Shown here piece after piece: positions 43,575-52,971 of a stretch of DNA of 64,000 nt. Origin of the DNA: Bog-793 sp050013835 (GTDB lineage Bacteria > Actinomycetota > Acidimicrobiia > Acidimicrobiales > Bog-793). Every line of letters begins with the position of its first letter. Position 1 is the first letter of the stretch. Location: NCBI GenBank assembly GCA_050013835.1, contig JBEKEM010000006.1, positions 1-64,000 on the forward strand, written 5' to 3'. Under the pieces are notes generated by a model. That model was given only the letters and a program-made list of their open reading frames with translations. It ran no database searches and was not told where the DNA came from. The position numbers were made by a program, and so were the translations under genes.

Positions 43575-43696
43575 CCGCGCACGGCGTCGGCGTAGCGGCG
43601 TCGGCGGACGAGGACGAGGACGAGGACGTGCGTCGCGCAGAACACCAGGGCGACGAGGAGGACGGCACCCGCGACGAGTTCGCGCAGCTCGGACAC
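43571..43696 (-). CDS. Possible 41-residue single-helix membrane peptide
   Basis: A short frame from GTG 43696 encodes VSELRELVAGAVLLVALVF and a further hydrophobic stretch, then RRRRYADAVRG. The single long helix with a basic tail resembles small membrane subunits of the CcmD type, but no partner is nearby. No convincing ribosome site is seen, and its stop overlaps the riboflavin kinase stop on the other strand. It may be fortuitous. Confidence 0.3.
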   Translation of the reverse strand: MSELRELVAGAVLLVALVFCATHVLVLVLVRRRRYADAVRG

Positions 43697-43908
43697 GGGA
43701 CCATCTTGCCCCGATGCGGGGCCGAGTGGGCGGCCGGCGCGGCGAACGCCGACGGTAGGGTCGGCGCAGTGTGGCAGCGACACCGCGGGACAACGGATCC
43801 CGGCGGAGCGCGGCTGGTAGGGGGGGCGAGCGGCGTGGAGGCGTTCGCCGGTCCCGCCGGATACGGGGCCTGAGCGCGCGGCGTTCCGGGCGAGAAGGGG
43901 TGTCAGGC

Positions 43909-44367
43909 GTGGGCGAGAAGAACCGACCGCGGCCGATCCTGCTGGGACCGGGACAGGGAACGGTATGTGTGGCACGCGGGAACCGGATGACGTTCAAGGC
44001 TCTCGGTTCCATGGGCGGTGGCCACTTCTCCCTGATGGAGAGGACGCTTCCGCCCGGTGGACGGATGCCACCGGCGCATCGACACCTGGCGTGCGACGAG
44101 GCGTACTACGTCTTGGAAGGTGAGGTCACCTTCCTCGTCGACGGTGAAACGCGTATCGGCTCGCGAGGATGGTGGGTCCTGGTGCCCGGCGGTCTGGGGC
44201 ACACATTTGGCAACACCTCGGGCGAACCAGCGCTGCTGCTCGTGCTGCACGCTCCTCCGCTTGATCGGTATTTCGCGGAGCTGCACGAGCTTTGGAATCG
44301 GGAAGGGCCGCCCGATCGCTCAGCAGAGACCGAGCTGATGCGCCGCCACGGTATGGAACCGGCGTGA
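43909..44367 (+). CDS. Cupin-domain protein
   Basis: A 152-residue single-domain cupin. GTG 43909 is chosen because AAGGGG lies eight bases upstream; the frame is open further but Arg-rich. Cupin motif 1 is in PPGGRMPPAHRHLACDEAYYVLEGEVTF (in pieces AHRHLACDEAYYVLEGE, metal-type H-x-H and E), and motif 2 is PGGLGHTFGNTS with its His. The fold is a small-molecule binding or oxygenase scaffold. The substrate is unknown. It stands alone before the PadR operon. Confidence 0.75.
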   Translation: MGEKNRPRPILLGPGQGTVCVARGNRMTFKALGSMGGGHFSLMERTLPPGGRMPPAHRHLACDEAYYVLEGEVTFLVDGETRIGSRGWWVLVPGGLGHTFGNTSGEPALLLVLHAPPLDRYFAELHELWNREGPPDRSAETELMRRHGMEPA

Positions 44368-44497
44368 CGGGGGAACCCAGGAACGTCAAGGCTGGCTCAC
44401 GCACGGGTATCGCGAGGCGCCCTCGGCCCACGTCGTTGACGGATCACATCGCTGGAAGAGGAGAGCTGGCTTGCGGATGGGGGGTGGAATCAGTAAT

Positions 44498-44508
44498 ATA
44501 CGCAGTAT
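44498..44508 (+). promoter_or_regulatory. Possible PadR operator
   Basis: A short inverted repeat ATAC-GCA-GTAT (44498-44508) lies in an AT-rich patch about 20 bases before the padR start. PadR-type repressors usually bind AT-rich dyads in their own promoter. The repeat is short, so the call rests mostly on position. Confidence 0.3.
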
Positions 44509-44529
44509 GCTAACTAGCGAGGTGACCTC

Positions 44530-45104
<575 letters not shown>

Positions 45105-45108
<4 letters not shown>

Positions 45109-45827
45109 GTTTCCTCGAGCTGCGCCAGGTCTCCAAGGTCTACGGGCAAGGTCCCACCGAGGTACACGCCCTCTCGGACATCGACCTCTCGGTCGAGGCC
45201 AGCTCGCTCGTCGCGGTGATGGGTCCGAGCGGCTCGGGCAAATCGACGCTGCTCACCATCGCCGGAAGCCTCGAGGAGCCGACGAGTGGTGAGGTGCTCG
45301 TCGGCGGGGCCGCGCTGTCGGGGTTGTCACGCAACGACAAGGCACGGCTCCGACGACGGACGATCGGCTACGTCTTCCAAGAATTCAACCTTCTCGCTGG
45401 CCTCACCGCCGTCGAGAACGTCTCCCTTCCGCTCGAGCTCGACGGCGTCAGCGCGAGGAAGGCACGACTGGCCGGAATGGCGGTGTTGGAGGAACTTGCT
45501 CTCGCCGACCGGGCGTCTCGTTATCCCGACGAACTTTCCGGCGGAGAGCGCCAACGCGTCGCGATCGCGCGGGCCCTCATCGGTGGGCGCCAGCTCCTGC
45601 TTGCCGACGAACCGTCGGGCGCGCTCGATCAGGCGAACGGGGAGGGCGTAATGCGGATGCTCCTCGCCGCCTGCAAGAGGGGCGTCGCGGCGGTGGTCGT
45701 GACCCACGACGCCAAGCTCGCCTCCTGGGCAGACCGGGTTGTCTTCCTGCGCGACGGTCGCATCGTCGACCAGACGAATCCTCCGCCGAGCGCAGAGTCC
45801 TTGGTCCAGAGCGCACCGCAGCCATGA
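45105..45827 (+). CDS. ABC transporter ATPase (MacB/LolD type)
   Basis: A 240-residue ATPase of the MacB/LolD/FtsE class. Walker A GPSGSGKSTLL, the Q-loop IGYVFQEFNLLAGLTAVENV (in pieces VFQEFNLLAGLTA), signature ELSGGERQRVAIARAL and Walker B LLLADEPSGALD are intact. It pairs with the FtsX-type permease that follows with an ATGA overlap. It drives a mechanotransmission-type exporter for peptides, drugs or lipoproteins rather than a classic import pore. Confidence 0.93.
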
Positions 45828-48325
45828 CGTCGGCTTCGGACGCCGCCCTGGATCTTCGGGGTGGGGGCACTGGATCGCTGCCGGCTCGGCGCGCGGTGAT
45901 GCGTTGGGCGTGGCGGCTGTTCCGGCGCGAATGGCGCCAGCAGCTCCTCGTTCTGGCGCTGATCGTCGTCGTAGTGGGCGCGATCTTCGTCGCCGCGGCG
46001 GTGGCGACGAACAATCCCACGCCGGCGAACCTGGGCTTCGGGACGGCGAACGACCTCGCCTCCTATCAGGGAGCCGTTCCACATCTTCCGGCGAAGGTTG
46101 CGGCGCTCGAGCACCGCTTCGGGCGCGTGCAAGTCATCGAGAACGAGACCCTCTCGATCCCCGGTTCCGTCGACACGTACCAGCTCCGAGCCGAGAGCTC
46201 GCACGGGCCGTTCAGTAGCCCGATGCTCTCGCTCCTATCGGGGCACTACCCGACTGGCGCAGGTGAGGTCGCCCTCACGAAGGGCGTCGCTTCCGCGTTC
46301 AATGTGCGTATCGGGAGTTTGTGGTCCGAGGGCGGGACACAGCGGCGTGTGGTCGGCATCGTCGAAGACCCGCTAGACACCCTCGACAGCTTCGCCCTCC
46401 TGGTGCCCGGACAGGTGCGCACCCCGAGCGAAACCGATCTGCTGTTCAATGCACCCGGGGTGAACCCCTCGAAGCTCGGACCGAACGTCGCGGAAGTCGG
46501 GTCGGTGGCGATCGGCGCTGCCAATCCCGAAACGATCATCCTGGTGGTCGCGGTGATCGGGATGCTTCTGGTCACGCTCATCGCGGCGGGAGGATTCACG
46601 GTGCTGGCGCAGCGGCGCCTGCGCTCGCTCGGGATGCTTTCGTCGATCGGCGCGACCGAGAAGCAGGTGCGAGCGGTCGTCCGGACCAACGGTGCCGTCG
46701 TTGGCGTCGCTGGCGCCCTATTCGGCGCGCTGCTGGGCTTCATCGCGTGGCTCGTCTACCGACCAGCGCTCGAGACGAGCTCCTTCCACGTCATCGGGAC
46801 GTTCTCGCTGCCATGGGTCGTGATCGGACCGGCGATGGGCCTTGCCGTCGTCGCGGCGTACGTCGCTGCACGACGTCCGGCTCGGAGCATCGCGAAGGTG
46901 CCGATCGTCGTGGCGCTTTCTGGCAGACCCGTCGAGCCGAAGAGGGTTCACCGCTCGGCGGTTCCTGGCGTCCTTCTGCTGGTCGTGTCCTTCGTGTTGC
47001 TCGGGTATTCCACGACGGCCAACAGCGCGAAGCCGCAGGTTCCTTTTCTCGTCGGCGGGCTCGTCGCGCTCATTCCCGGGGTGATCCTGCTCGCGCCGTT
47101 CTTCCTCTCCCTTGCCGCCAGCATCGGCGGCCACGCGCCGATCGCCTCGCGCCTCGCGCTTCGAGACCTCGCGCGCTACCGTGCCCGGTCGGGACCATCA
47201 CTCGCCGCCATCAGCATGAGCGTGCTGATCGCGGTGATCGTCGCGGTCGCCGCTGCTGCACGGTACGGCAACGTCCTCGATTACGCGGGCCCGAACCTCG
47301 CATCCAACCAGGTTGTCGTCTACGCGCCGCCACCGGGCGGCACGCAACTGTTCGGCCCAAACGGGTCTAGCACCGCCCCGCAGCCGCCGTCGATGGCAGT
47401 TCTGACTGAGCGTGTCCGCGAGATCGCAGGAGCGCTCGGGGCGAACTCAGTGATCGAGCTCGAGCAGACGGACGCGAACCTGAACCACGCGGGGTCCGGA
47501 CGGAACTGGAACGGCCCGATCTACGTGGCGACGCCCCAACTCCTCAAAGCGTTCGGCATCAAGTCATCCGAGGTCGACGCGAGCGCCTTGATCCTCTCTG
47601 CGCGACCTGGTCTGTCGGGCATCTCGATGATGCAGTTCACATGGACGCCGCCGTCCCCGAAACCTGGCCGGAATTCGAATCCCTGTCCCAGGAGCTCGTG
47701 TCTGTGGAACCCGAGGATCGAAGAGCTGAGTGGGCTTCCCTCGGGAACATCGGCGCCGAACACCGTCATCACCGAACACGCCATCCGCTCGCTCGGGCTG
47801 CAAACGTCGCTCGCCGGCTGGTTCATCACAATCGTGCGCTCGCCGACCGCGGCGCAGATCAGGGACGCCCGGCTCCTCGCCTCGAAAGTGTGGGGTATGT
47901 CGGTCGAAACCAAGAACAGCATGCCGTCGGGCACGGAGGTCGTCGACCTGGCGACGCTGGCCGGGATCGTGCTCGCGCTTGCGATTCTCGCGATGAGTGT
48001 CGGTCTCATCAGAAGCGAGACGGCGAGCGACCTGAGAACGCTCGCCGCGACCGGGGCGAGCGGCACGACGAGGCGCACGATCACGGCCGCGACCGCCGGG
48101 GTGCTCGGGTTCCTCGGCGCGCTCCTCGGGACCATCGCGGGGTACGTGGCGATGCTGGGTTTCATCCGAACGAACTCGTTCAACGGCGGGATCTCAGCGC
48201 TCGGGAACGTTCCCGTGGTGAACCTCCTCGTGATCCTCGGCGGGATACCCCTCGCCGCCGCCCTGACAGGCTGGCTGTTTGGTGGACGGGAACCACGGGC
48301 AATTGCACACCAGCCGATCGAATGA
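45824..48325 (+). CDS. FtsX-family ABC transporter permease
   Basis: An 833-residue membrane protein. An N-terminal helix (about 43-67, LLVLALIVVVVGAIFVAAAVA) is followed by a MacB-like extracytoplasmic domain, then two FtsX modules: three helices near 235-345 (IILVVAVIGMLLVTLIAAGGF onwards) and a second set at the C-terminus (LATLAGIVLALAILAMSVGL, GVLGFLGALLGTIAGYVAML, VPVVNLLVILGGIPLAAALTGW), with a second outer domain between them. The overlap with the ATPase gene shows one operon. Paired Cys in the second outer domain (NPCPRSSCLW) could form a disulfide. The exported substrate is unknown. Confidence 0.88.
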   Translation: MTSASDAALDLRGGGTGSLPARRAVMRWAWRLFRREWRQQLLVLALIVVVVGAIFVAAAVATNNPTPANLGFGTANDLASYQGAVPHLPAKVAALEHRFGRVQVIENETLSIPGSVDTYQLRAESSHGPFSSPMLSLLSGHYPTGAGEVALTKGVASAFNVRIGSLWSEGGTQRRVVGIVEDPLDTLDSFALLVPGQVRTPSETDLLFNAPGVNPSKLGPNVAEVGSVAIGAANPETIILVVAVIGMLLVTLIAAGGFTVLAQRRLRSLGMLSSIGATEKQVRAVVRTNGAVVGVAGALFGALLGFIAWLVYRPALETSSFHVIGTFSLPWVVIGPAMGLAVVAAYVAARRPARSIAKVPIVVALSGRPVEPKRVHRSAVPGVLLLVVSFVLLGYSTTANSAKPQVPFLVGGLVALIPGVILLAPFFLSLAASIGGHAPIASRLALRDLARYRARSGPSLAAISMSVLIAVIVAVAAAARYGNVLDYAGPNLASNQVVVYAPPPGGTQLFGPNGSSTAPQPPSMAVLTERVREIAGALGANSVIELEQTDANLNHAGSGRNWNGPIYVATPQLLKAFGIKSSEVDASALILSARPGLSGISMMQFTWTPPSPKPGRNSNPCPRSSCLWNPRIEELSGLPSGTSAPNTVITEHAIRSLGLQTSLAGWFITIVRSPTAAQIRDARLLASKVWGMSVETKNSMPSGTEVVDLATLAGIVLALAILAMSVGLIRSETASDLRTLAATGASGTTRRTITAATAGVLGFLGALLGTIAGYVAMLGFIRTNSFNGGISALGNVPVVNLLVILGGIPLAAALTGWLFGGREPRAIAHQPIE

Positions 48326-49246
48326 ATCGGAAAACCACACCGTCGTCACGGTTGGCAGCCTCCGCCGGGCGTGACCAGGACTTGGGGTGCGCGTGGATAC
48401 ACGCGGCCCTCAGTCACTGGTAAAGCGCGACCAGACGACGAGTTGGGACGCCTTCGGCGGACCAACGAGAGTTACCTCACGCGCGTCCAAGATGTTCAGC
48501 GAAGCTGCGTCTTTCGGTATCCTGCTTCGCTGGAGGGTGGGACCTAAGGCAGATCGGCTGCCAACGCTCCCAGGCGCGCGTTCACGAACCAGGAGGACTC
48601 CGGTGCGCGTCGAGGGTGTGCCGGAAAGGGTGCGCCCCGAGGGACTCGAACCCTCAACCTGCGGATTAAGAGTGTGCTCCTGTCGGTTTCAGGTCGCGCC
48701 AGGGTTCGCCAACAGTGGTCACTGCCAGCGGGCTTACTGACGTGGAATCGGCGCGCCTGGGCAAACAGGCCCGTAGTTGTAGTCACGTTGTAGTCACGAC
48801 GACGCGAAAGCCGAGAGCAACGGAGCAAGAATCTGTGGGCGTTACCGGCCGACGCCGGCGCCACCGGCAGGCACCGCGACGTCTAGATGACGTCCGCGGC
48901 CAGTGTTGCGAGCCTCGGGTTCACCTCCGGCCGGCGCGTTTCGACCTGGCGGCGACGTTCGATCGCGTCGAGTGCGTCGATTCGCATCCGAGCAAAGTAG
49001 GCCGATCGCAGTCGGGCCGAATTAGATGAGAGTGACGCGCACCCGATGAGCCAAGAACGCCGCCCTGCCACCGCCGACAAGATGAACCACCCCAAGCCCA
49101 CGTCGAATCAGGCGCACACTCTGGTGCTGACAATGCAGACGTTCGGATCGTTGGGCGTAACGTTGTCGGAATGATCGGCGCTCGGGCGCATGCACGCACG
49201 AGAACCCTCTCTTTGTCGGAACTCGTGGCAGTAACGACACCAATTT
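48326..49246. other. Left island flank, no intact gene
   Basis: About 920 bases without a convincing gene. It contains the tRNA-Lys 3' fragment at 48629-48673 and an exact 11-bp tandem repeat (GTTGTAGTCAC, 48776-48797). Frames such as the minus-strand one ending at 48883 (RIDALDAIERRRQVETRRPEVN near its end) are too short to assign and may be decayed island genes. No tyrosine- or serine-recombinase motif was found in any frame. Confidence 0.5.
48629..48673 (-). repeat. Partial tRNA-Lys copy (att-like site, distal end)
   Basis: 45 bases identical to positions 51346-51390, the 3' half of tRNA-Lys from the anticodon loop to the CCA end. Homology ends sharply in the anticodon stem. It lies on the same strand as the intact tRNA, as expected for a tRNA-targeting integrative element. 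Confidence 0.9.
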
Positions 49247-51229
49247 ATGTTTATGGTATTACCTAGTGCAATGGGGAGACACGGCTTGTTGAGGAGCACT
49301 TCCTGGCGAGGCATCCTGCGGTTTGTCACGAGATCCAATGTCGCGCTCGGGCTCGTTTTGGCCGTGCTGTCGTGGCCCTATAACGCGGCTGCCTTAAGGC
49401 CCGAATACACATGGGACGTTTTCGACCCTGGCTGGTCGGCCGCGCTCGAGATGATCGCGCACCAACGGTTGCCGTTCGGCACGCATGCTGTCTTCACATA
49501 TGGCCCCCTTGGGTTCCTTGCGGTGTGGGCGCTGTACTTCACGGTGACGGCAATCATCGGGTTCCTGTTCCTGCTCGGGTTGTACACGACTGTCTTCGCC
49601 GCGTTGATCTGGTCGTTGCGCCAAGTCGTGCCCGTTGTCGTGGCGATCGTGGTGGCGTTCGTCGCTGGGACCATCTCGATCAACGTCGTGGCGCTGTCGT
49701 ACTCAGGCGAGCCCGAGAAGGCGGTCGCCCTGACCCTCATCGGGTGCGTCTATGCGCTAGGCCGGCCAGTCGACGCGCCCGTGCCGAGGCGCTTGTGGAT
49801 CGCTTTGGGAGTCGGTCTCGGAATTTTCAGCTTGTTGAAGATGAGCGTCGGTGTGAGTATCGCCGTGGCACTCGTCATCACGATCGTCTGCCTTCCCGTT
49901 GGTAAGCGGTTGGCCGTCGCGTTGATGGCACCCTCGGCGATTCTCACCTTCGGTATCGGGTGGTTCGCCACGGGTAACGGATTCGGCAACCTTGTTGCCT
50001 TCGTTCGCGGCACGCTTGGGAATATCAGCGGGTACGCGGCGGCGGTGTCGATTGAGGACCCGAGCCGTTGGCGTACGTATTGGTTGGCAACGGCGATCGT
50101 GGCATTGGTGGCGGCGCTGGTCGTCACGCGCTGCTGGCACCTTCCCCTCCGTGCGCAGATCGGCGTGGGTCTCGTCACCATCTACATCGTGTGGTTTCTC
50201 TTCAGGGAAGGATTCGTCCGCCACGACCTCTATCACGACCTGATCTTCTTCGCCTGCGCCCCGCTCCTGATTGTCGCTTTCGTGCCGCCGCGCCGGACGT
50301 GGCTGTGGGGCGCGACGATTGCGGGCAGCGTCCTGGCAACGTCCCTCGTGGCGGGCGCTGTCGGCTCATTCCCCTCTCAGCTCACCCGACCAACTTCCGG
50401 CGTGTCAGATTTTGCCAACGAGGTCAGCACCCTTGTGGTCCCAGGCAATCTCTCAACGGAGATCGCAACGTCCCGTGAGCTTGTCCAAAAGGTGTACGCA
50501 GTGCCCAATACGATGGTGGCCGATATGAAGGGACACACGGTCGACGTCGATCCTTGGCAGCAGACTGTCGTGTGGGCGTATCCCGGCATGATGTTCGACC
50601 CGTTGCCGAGCTTTATGCCCTACAACACCTACACGGCGTCGCTCGACCAGCAGGACGGCGACTACCTCGCGTCGTCGGAGGCCCCCAGCTACATCCTCCG
50701 CCAGCCTCCCTTCGCGTACGACTACAGGGATCCTGCGTTCGAGCCACCGGCCACTCAGATCGCCATGGAATGCCGCTACCGCCAAGTTGACGCCACCACT
50801 TCGTGGCAGCTCGTCGCCCGGTATCCGGATCGGTGCGGCAAACTGCGATCGCTCGACACGGTCTCCGTGGGTCTCGATGAATGGGTACGGGTACCCGTCG
50901 CTCGCCCTGGGGTCGCGGTGGTCGCAACGTTTCAATTGCCGCTCTCGCTCTGGTGGCAGATCCAGGACGAGGTGTTCAAACCGCCTTCCGTGTACATGAC
51001 GGTGAATGGAGGTGTCGACACCTACCGTTTCGTGACGGGCACCGCGTCAAGCCTGCATCTCCTCAAGCCGGCCTCGACCCTCGGCTACGATCCCGAGTTC
51101 ACGCCGAAGACGATCGCCAGCCTCTCGTTCACTATGAGCGGCGAAGGTCTCAGCACCTCGGGGGTACGCGTCCATTTCTATGCACTTCCGATGGCATCGT
51201 TTTCGTCGAGCGTGGCGGCGTCCCGTTAG
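49247..51229 (+). CDS. Polytopic membrane protein, GT-C-like
   Basis: A 660-residue protein starting at ATG 49247 (an ATG at 49271 is also possible). It has about ten membrane helices in the first 370 residues, then a soluble C-terminal domain of about 270 residues. The first outer loop has VFDPGWSAALEMIAHQRLPFG and FTYGPLGFL (the former in pieces FDPGWSAALEMIAH), which resembles the acidic first loop of GT-C glycosyltransferases. The C-terminal part includes QTVVWAYPGMMFDPLPSFMPYN. Substrate unknown. It is the only intact gene in the tRNA-Lys island, and its region is visibly less GC-biased than the core genes. Confidence 0.65.
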   Translation: MFMVLPSAMGRHGLLRSTSWRGILRFVTRSNVALGLVLAVLSWPYNAAALRPEYTWDVFDPGWSAALEMIAHQRLPFGTHAVFTYGPLGFLAVWALYFTVTAIIGFLFLLGLYTTVFAALIWSLRQVVPVVVAIVVAFVAGTISINVVALSYSGEPEKAVALTLIGCVYALGRPVDAPVPRRLWIALGVGLGIFSLLKMSVGVSIAVALVITIVCLPVGKRLAVALMAPSAILTFGIGWFATGNGFGNLVAFVRGTLGNISGYAAAVSIEDPSRWRTYWLATAIVALVAALVVTRCWHLPLRAQIGVGLVTIYIVWFLFREGFVRHDLYHDLIFFACAPLLIVAFVPPRRTWLWGATIAGSVLATSLVAGAVGSFPSQLTRPTSGVSDFANEVSTLVVPGNLSTEIATSRELVQKVYAVPNTMVADMKGHTVDVDPWQQTVVWAYPGMMFDPLPSFMPYNTYTASLDQQDGDYLASSEAPSYILRQPPFAYDYRDPAFEPPATQIAMECRYRQVDATTSWQLVARYPDRCGKLRSLDTVSVGLDEWVRVPVARPGVAVVATFQLPLSLWWQIQDEVFKPPSVYMTVNGGVDTYRFVTGTASSLHLLKPASTLGYDPEFTPKTIASLSFTMSGEGLSTSGVRVHFYALPMASFSSSVAASR

Positions 51230-51344
51230 AGGCGAGGCGGGAAGGCGCGCATCTGCTACGCCACCCCGGCGAGTATCGCCTGTTTGTTCTCATCGAGGTT
51301 CCAGGTCATCGCGTGCCGCCCTCAGTCGGAAGGTGCCTCTGACC

Positions 51345-51421
51345 TGGTGCGCCCCGAGGGACTCGAACCCTCAACCTGCGGATTAAGAGTCCGATGCTCT
51401 ACCAGATTGAGCTAGAGGCGC
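51345..51421 (-). tRNA. tRNA-Lys (CTT)
   Basis: A complete cloverleaf of 77 bases on the minus strand. Acceptor GCGCCTC pairs with GGGGCGC (two G-T type pairs), the D-arm is AGCTCAATCTGGTAGAGC, the anticodon loop CTCTTAA gives CTT (lysine), and the T-arm GAGGGTTCGAGTCCCTC is standard. CCA is encoded. Its 3' half is duplicated at 48629-48673. Confidence 0.95.
51346..51390 (-). repeat. att-like core within intact tRNA-Lys
   Basis: The other member of the 45-bp exact direct repeat, spanning the anticodon loop, T-arm, acceptor 3' strand and the CC of CCA. The island lies to its left. Confidence 0.9.
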
Positions 51422-51487
51422 GCGACAAACATGATAACGACTCCCGCGGGCTGGAATGGAAGCGCTCCCTCGGGGGTCCCGTTCAAT

Positions 51488-51565
51488 TGGGGTGACCGAG
51501 GGGACTTGAACCCCCGACCTCCAGGGCCACAACCTGGCGCTCTAACCAACTGAGCTACGGCCACC
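51488..51565 (-). tRNA. tRNA-His (GTG)
   Basis: A minus-strand tRNA. Acceptor GTGGCCG pairs with CGGTCAC, the anticodon loop TTGTGGC gives GTG, and the T-arm is CGGGGGTTCAAGTCCCC. The histidine identity pair is visible: an extra 5' G (51565) opposite discriminator C (51491). CCA is encoded at 51488-51490. Confidence 0.95.
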
Positions 51566-51658
51566 ATCGTCGTACCGACGCGGTGTCAGACGATCGCCAA
51601 CCAGCATGGCACATCGCTCGCAGGTCCGGCCGCGAGCGTAAGCGGGCCGGTCTTTGAC

Positions 51659-52018
51659 TCAGCCCTCGCGACAAACGCAGAACTCGTTGCCCTGGGGGTC
51701 GGCCATGACCTGCCACCAGCCGCCCTGCGATCCCGTCTGCGGGCCGCCGAGCTTCGTCGCGCCCAGCGTGATGAGCTCGTCGATCTTCGTCTCGGGGTCG
51801 AGGACGTAGAGATCGATATGGAGCCGGTTCTTCACCTGCTTGGGCTCTGGGACGCGCTGAAGGTAGACGATCGGCAACGAGGCATCCGGTGGAACGGGGT
51901 CGAGGTAGGTTCCGGCCTGGTCGAAGTCGCCGATCTGGTAGCCGAGGGCGGCGGCCCAGAATGGTGCGAGCCCCTCGGGGTCCTCGGAGTCGAAGCCGAT
52001 CTGGAGCCTCTCGTGCAC
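51659..52018 (-). CDS. VOC/glyoxalase-like domain protein
   Basis: A 119-residue vicinal-oxygen-chelate protein. The start is GTG 52018 with AAGGAGGT seven bases upstream. LQIGFDSEDPEGLAPFWAAALGY (in pieces DPEGLAPFWAAALGYQ) opens the domain, IVYLQRVPEPKQVKNRLHIDLYV gives a metal-type His, and GGWWQVMADPQGNEFCV is the family's C-terminal signature. Members of this sub-group include glyoxalase-like and antibiotic-resistance-like proteins; no function can be assigned. It separates tRNA-His from tRNA-Arg. Confidence 0.85.
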   Translation of the reverse strand: MHERLQIGFDSEDPEGLAPFWAAALGYQIGDFDQAGTYLDPVPPDASLPIVYLQRVPEPKQVKNRLHIDLYVLDPETKIDELITLGATKLGGPQTGSQGGWWQVMADPQGNEFCVCREG

Positions 52019-52108
52019 GATCCCACCTCCTTCGGGCGAACGGTGGCAGGGTATACGGGTGCCGGTCCGGCAGGCAACGCGCGGGCAGGATCGGTGCGAG
52101 GCGGCCCG

Positions 52109-52185
52109 GCCCCCGTAGCTCAGCCGGACAGAGCAGCTGCCTTCTAAGCAGTTGGTCGCAGGTTCGAATCCTGCCGGGGGCGCCA
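52109..52185 (+). tRNA. tRNA-Arg (TCT)
   Basis: A 77-base plus-strand tRNA. Acceptor GCCCCCG pairs with CGGGGGC, the anticodon loop CTTCTAA gives TCT (arginine), and the T-arm GCAGGTTCGAATCCTGC is perfect. The discriminator is G, and CCA is encoded at 52183-52185. Its 3' half is duplicated at 54634-54676. Confidence 0.95.
52141..52183 (+). repeat. att-like core within intact tRNA-Arg
   Basis: 43 bases identical to 54634-54676, from the anticodon loop to the first C of CCA. The second island lies to its right, facing the tRNA 3' end. Confidence 0.9.
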
Positions 52186-52287
52186 CTCGCTGCATTCACT
52201 GGCAGTCGGGAGGTTCGCGGATTTGAGTCCCGTCGGCTCCACAGATAAGTGCGGGTCAGAGTGGCTAAAGCGAACGGAGGCTGTCCC

Positions 52288-52833
52288 TTGACGAAGTTAG
52301 ATGTCAACGAAGTGTCAACGGATGCCAATGACATCGCCCGGGCGGTCGGTCGCGTCGCCCTGAACTGGGCGCACCTCGAAGCGATGACTTCACTTACTCT
52401 GTGGACGCTCGCGGACCTTCCGAAGCTCAGCCTCGGAACCGTCCCGACTAACGGCGTCCCTCTCGCGACGCAGTGCGATCAGATTCAAGTCCTCCTGCAC
52501 ACGACGGAACGGGATGCGCTGCTTGAGTGGTTTAGGAGTTGGCGGGGCAAAGCAGCTCAGCTTCAAGGTAGGCGAAACGAGGCCGTCCACTCACAGTGGT
52601 TCCCCACCCGAGACCATGCGAGGCCGTTCGAGGCGTGGGACATGCTGAGCAAGAAGGCGCGCGCCGATGCCCGACGCAACATCATATTGGGGGGAGTGAC
52701 AGAGGTTGATGCGCTCGCGGACGCGATCGCCGTCAGCTTTCGCGACCTGCAGAACTGGCTGCTAAAGGATGTCGCCGCGGCTCTTGGTCAAGTGATCGGT
52801 GACGAGGAGATCTCGACTGTTCTGACGTTCTGA
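52288..52833 (+). CDS. Hypothetical protein with HEPN-type Rx4H motif
   Basis: A 181-residue, mostly helical protein. The start is TTG 52288, because GGAGG sits seven bases upstream; GTG codons at 52249 and 52261 lack this. RVALNWAHLEAMTSLTLWTLA forms a long helix (in pieces VALNWAHLEAMTSL), and GRRNEAVHSQWF carries R-N-x3-H, the catalytic signature of HEPN-fold RNases found in toxins and defence systems. The rest shows no known domain, and no MNT-type antitoxin is adjacent. The RNase role is inferred from one motif and its island setting. Confidence 0.6.
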   Translation: MTKLDVNEVSTDANDIARAVGRVALNWAHLEAMTSLTLWTLADLPKLSLGTVPTNGVPLATQCDQIQVLLHTTERDALLEWFRSWRGKAAQLQGRRNEAVHSQWFPTRDHARPFEAWDMLSKKARADARRNIILGGVTEVDALADAIAVSFRDLQNWLLKDVAAALGQVIGDEEISTVLTF

Positions 52834-52971
52834 TCTCAAAGCCTCCAATTCTCCGAGGCGAGCTCGCCCTGGGGCCCGGCCGGTCGTCACGTCGTTGTGT
52901 ACGGGTGTAGATCAGTGGTCCTGTAGGAAGCCCCAAGTCACGGCCATCGCGACGAGTCCGACTGGGAAGCC

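Larger units (their letters stand above)
48629..51390. mobile_element. tRNA-Lys-anchored mini-island
   Basis: A stretch of about 2.7 kb bounded by an intact tRNA-Lys and an exact 45-bp copy of its 3' half in direct orientation, the classic footprint of site-specific integration. The tRNA 3' end faces the island, as it should. The only intact cargo is the 660-residue membrane protein. No integrase, excisionase or replication gene is visible, so it is a remnant, a cassette mobilised in trans, or the survivor of a deletion. Confidence 0.6.

Noticed and set aside
48629..48673. A second functional tRNA-Lys
   Set aside because: Only the 3' half is present; the anticodon 5' strand, D-arm and 5' acceptor strand are missing.
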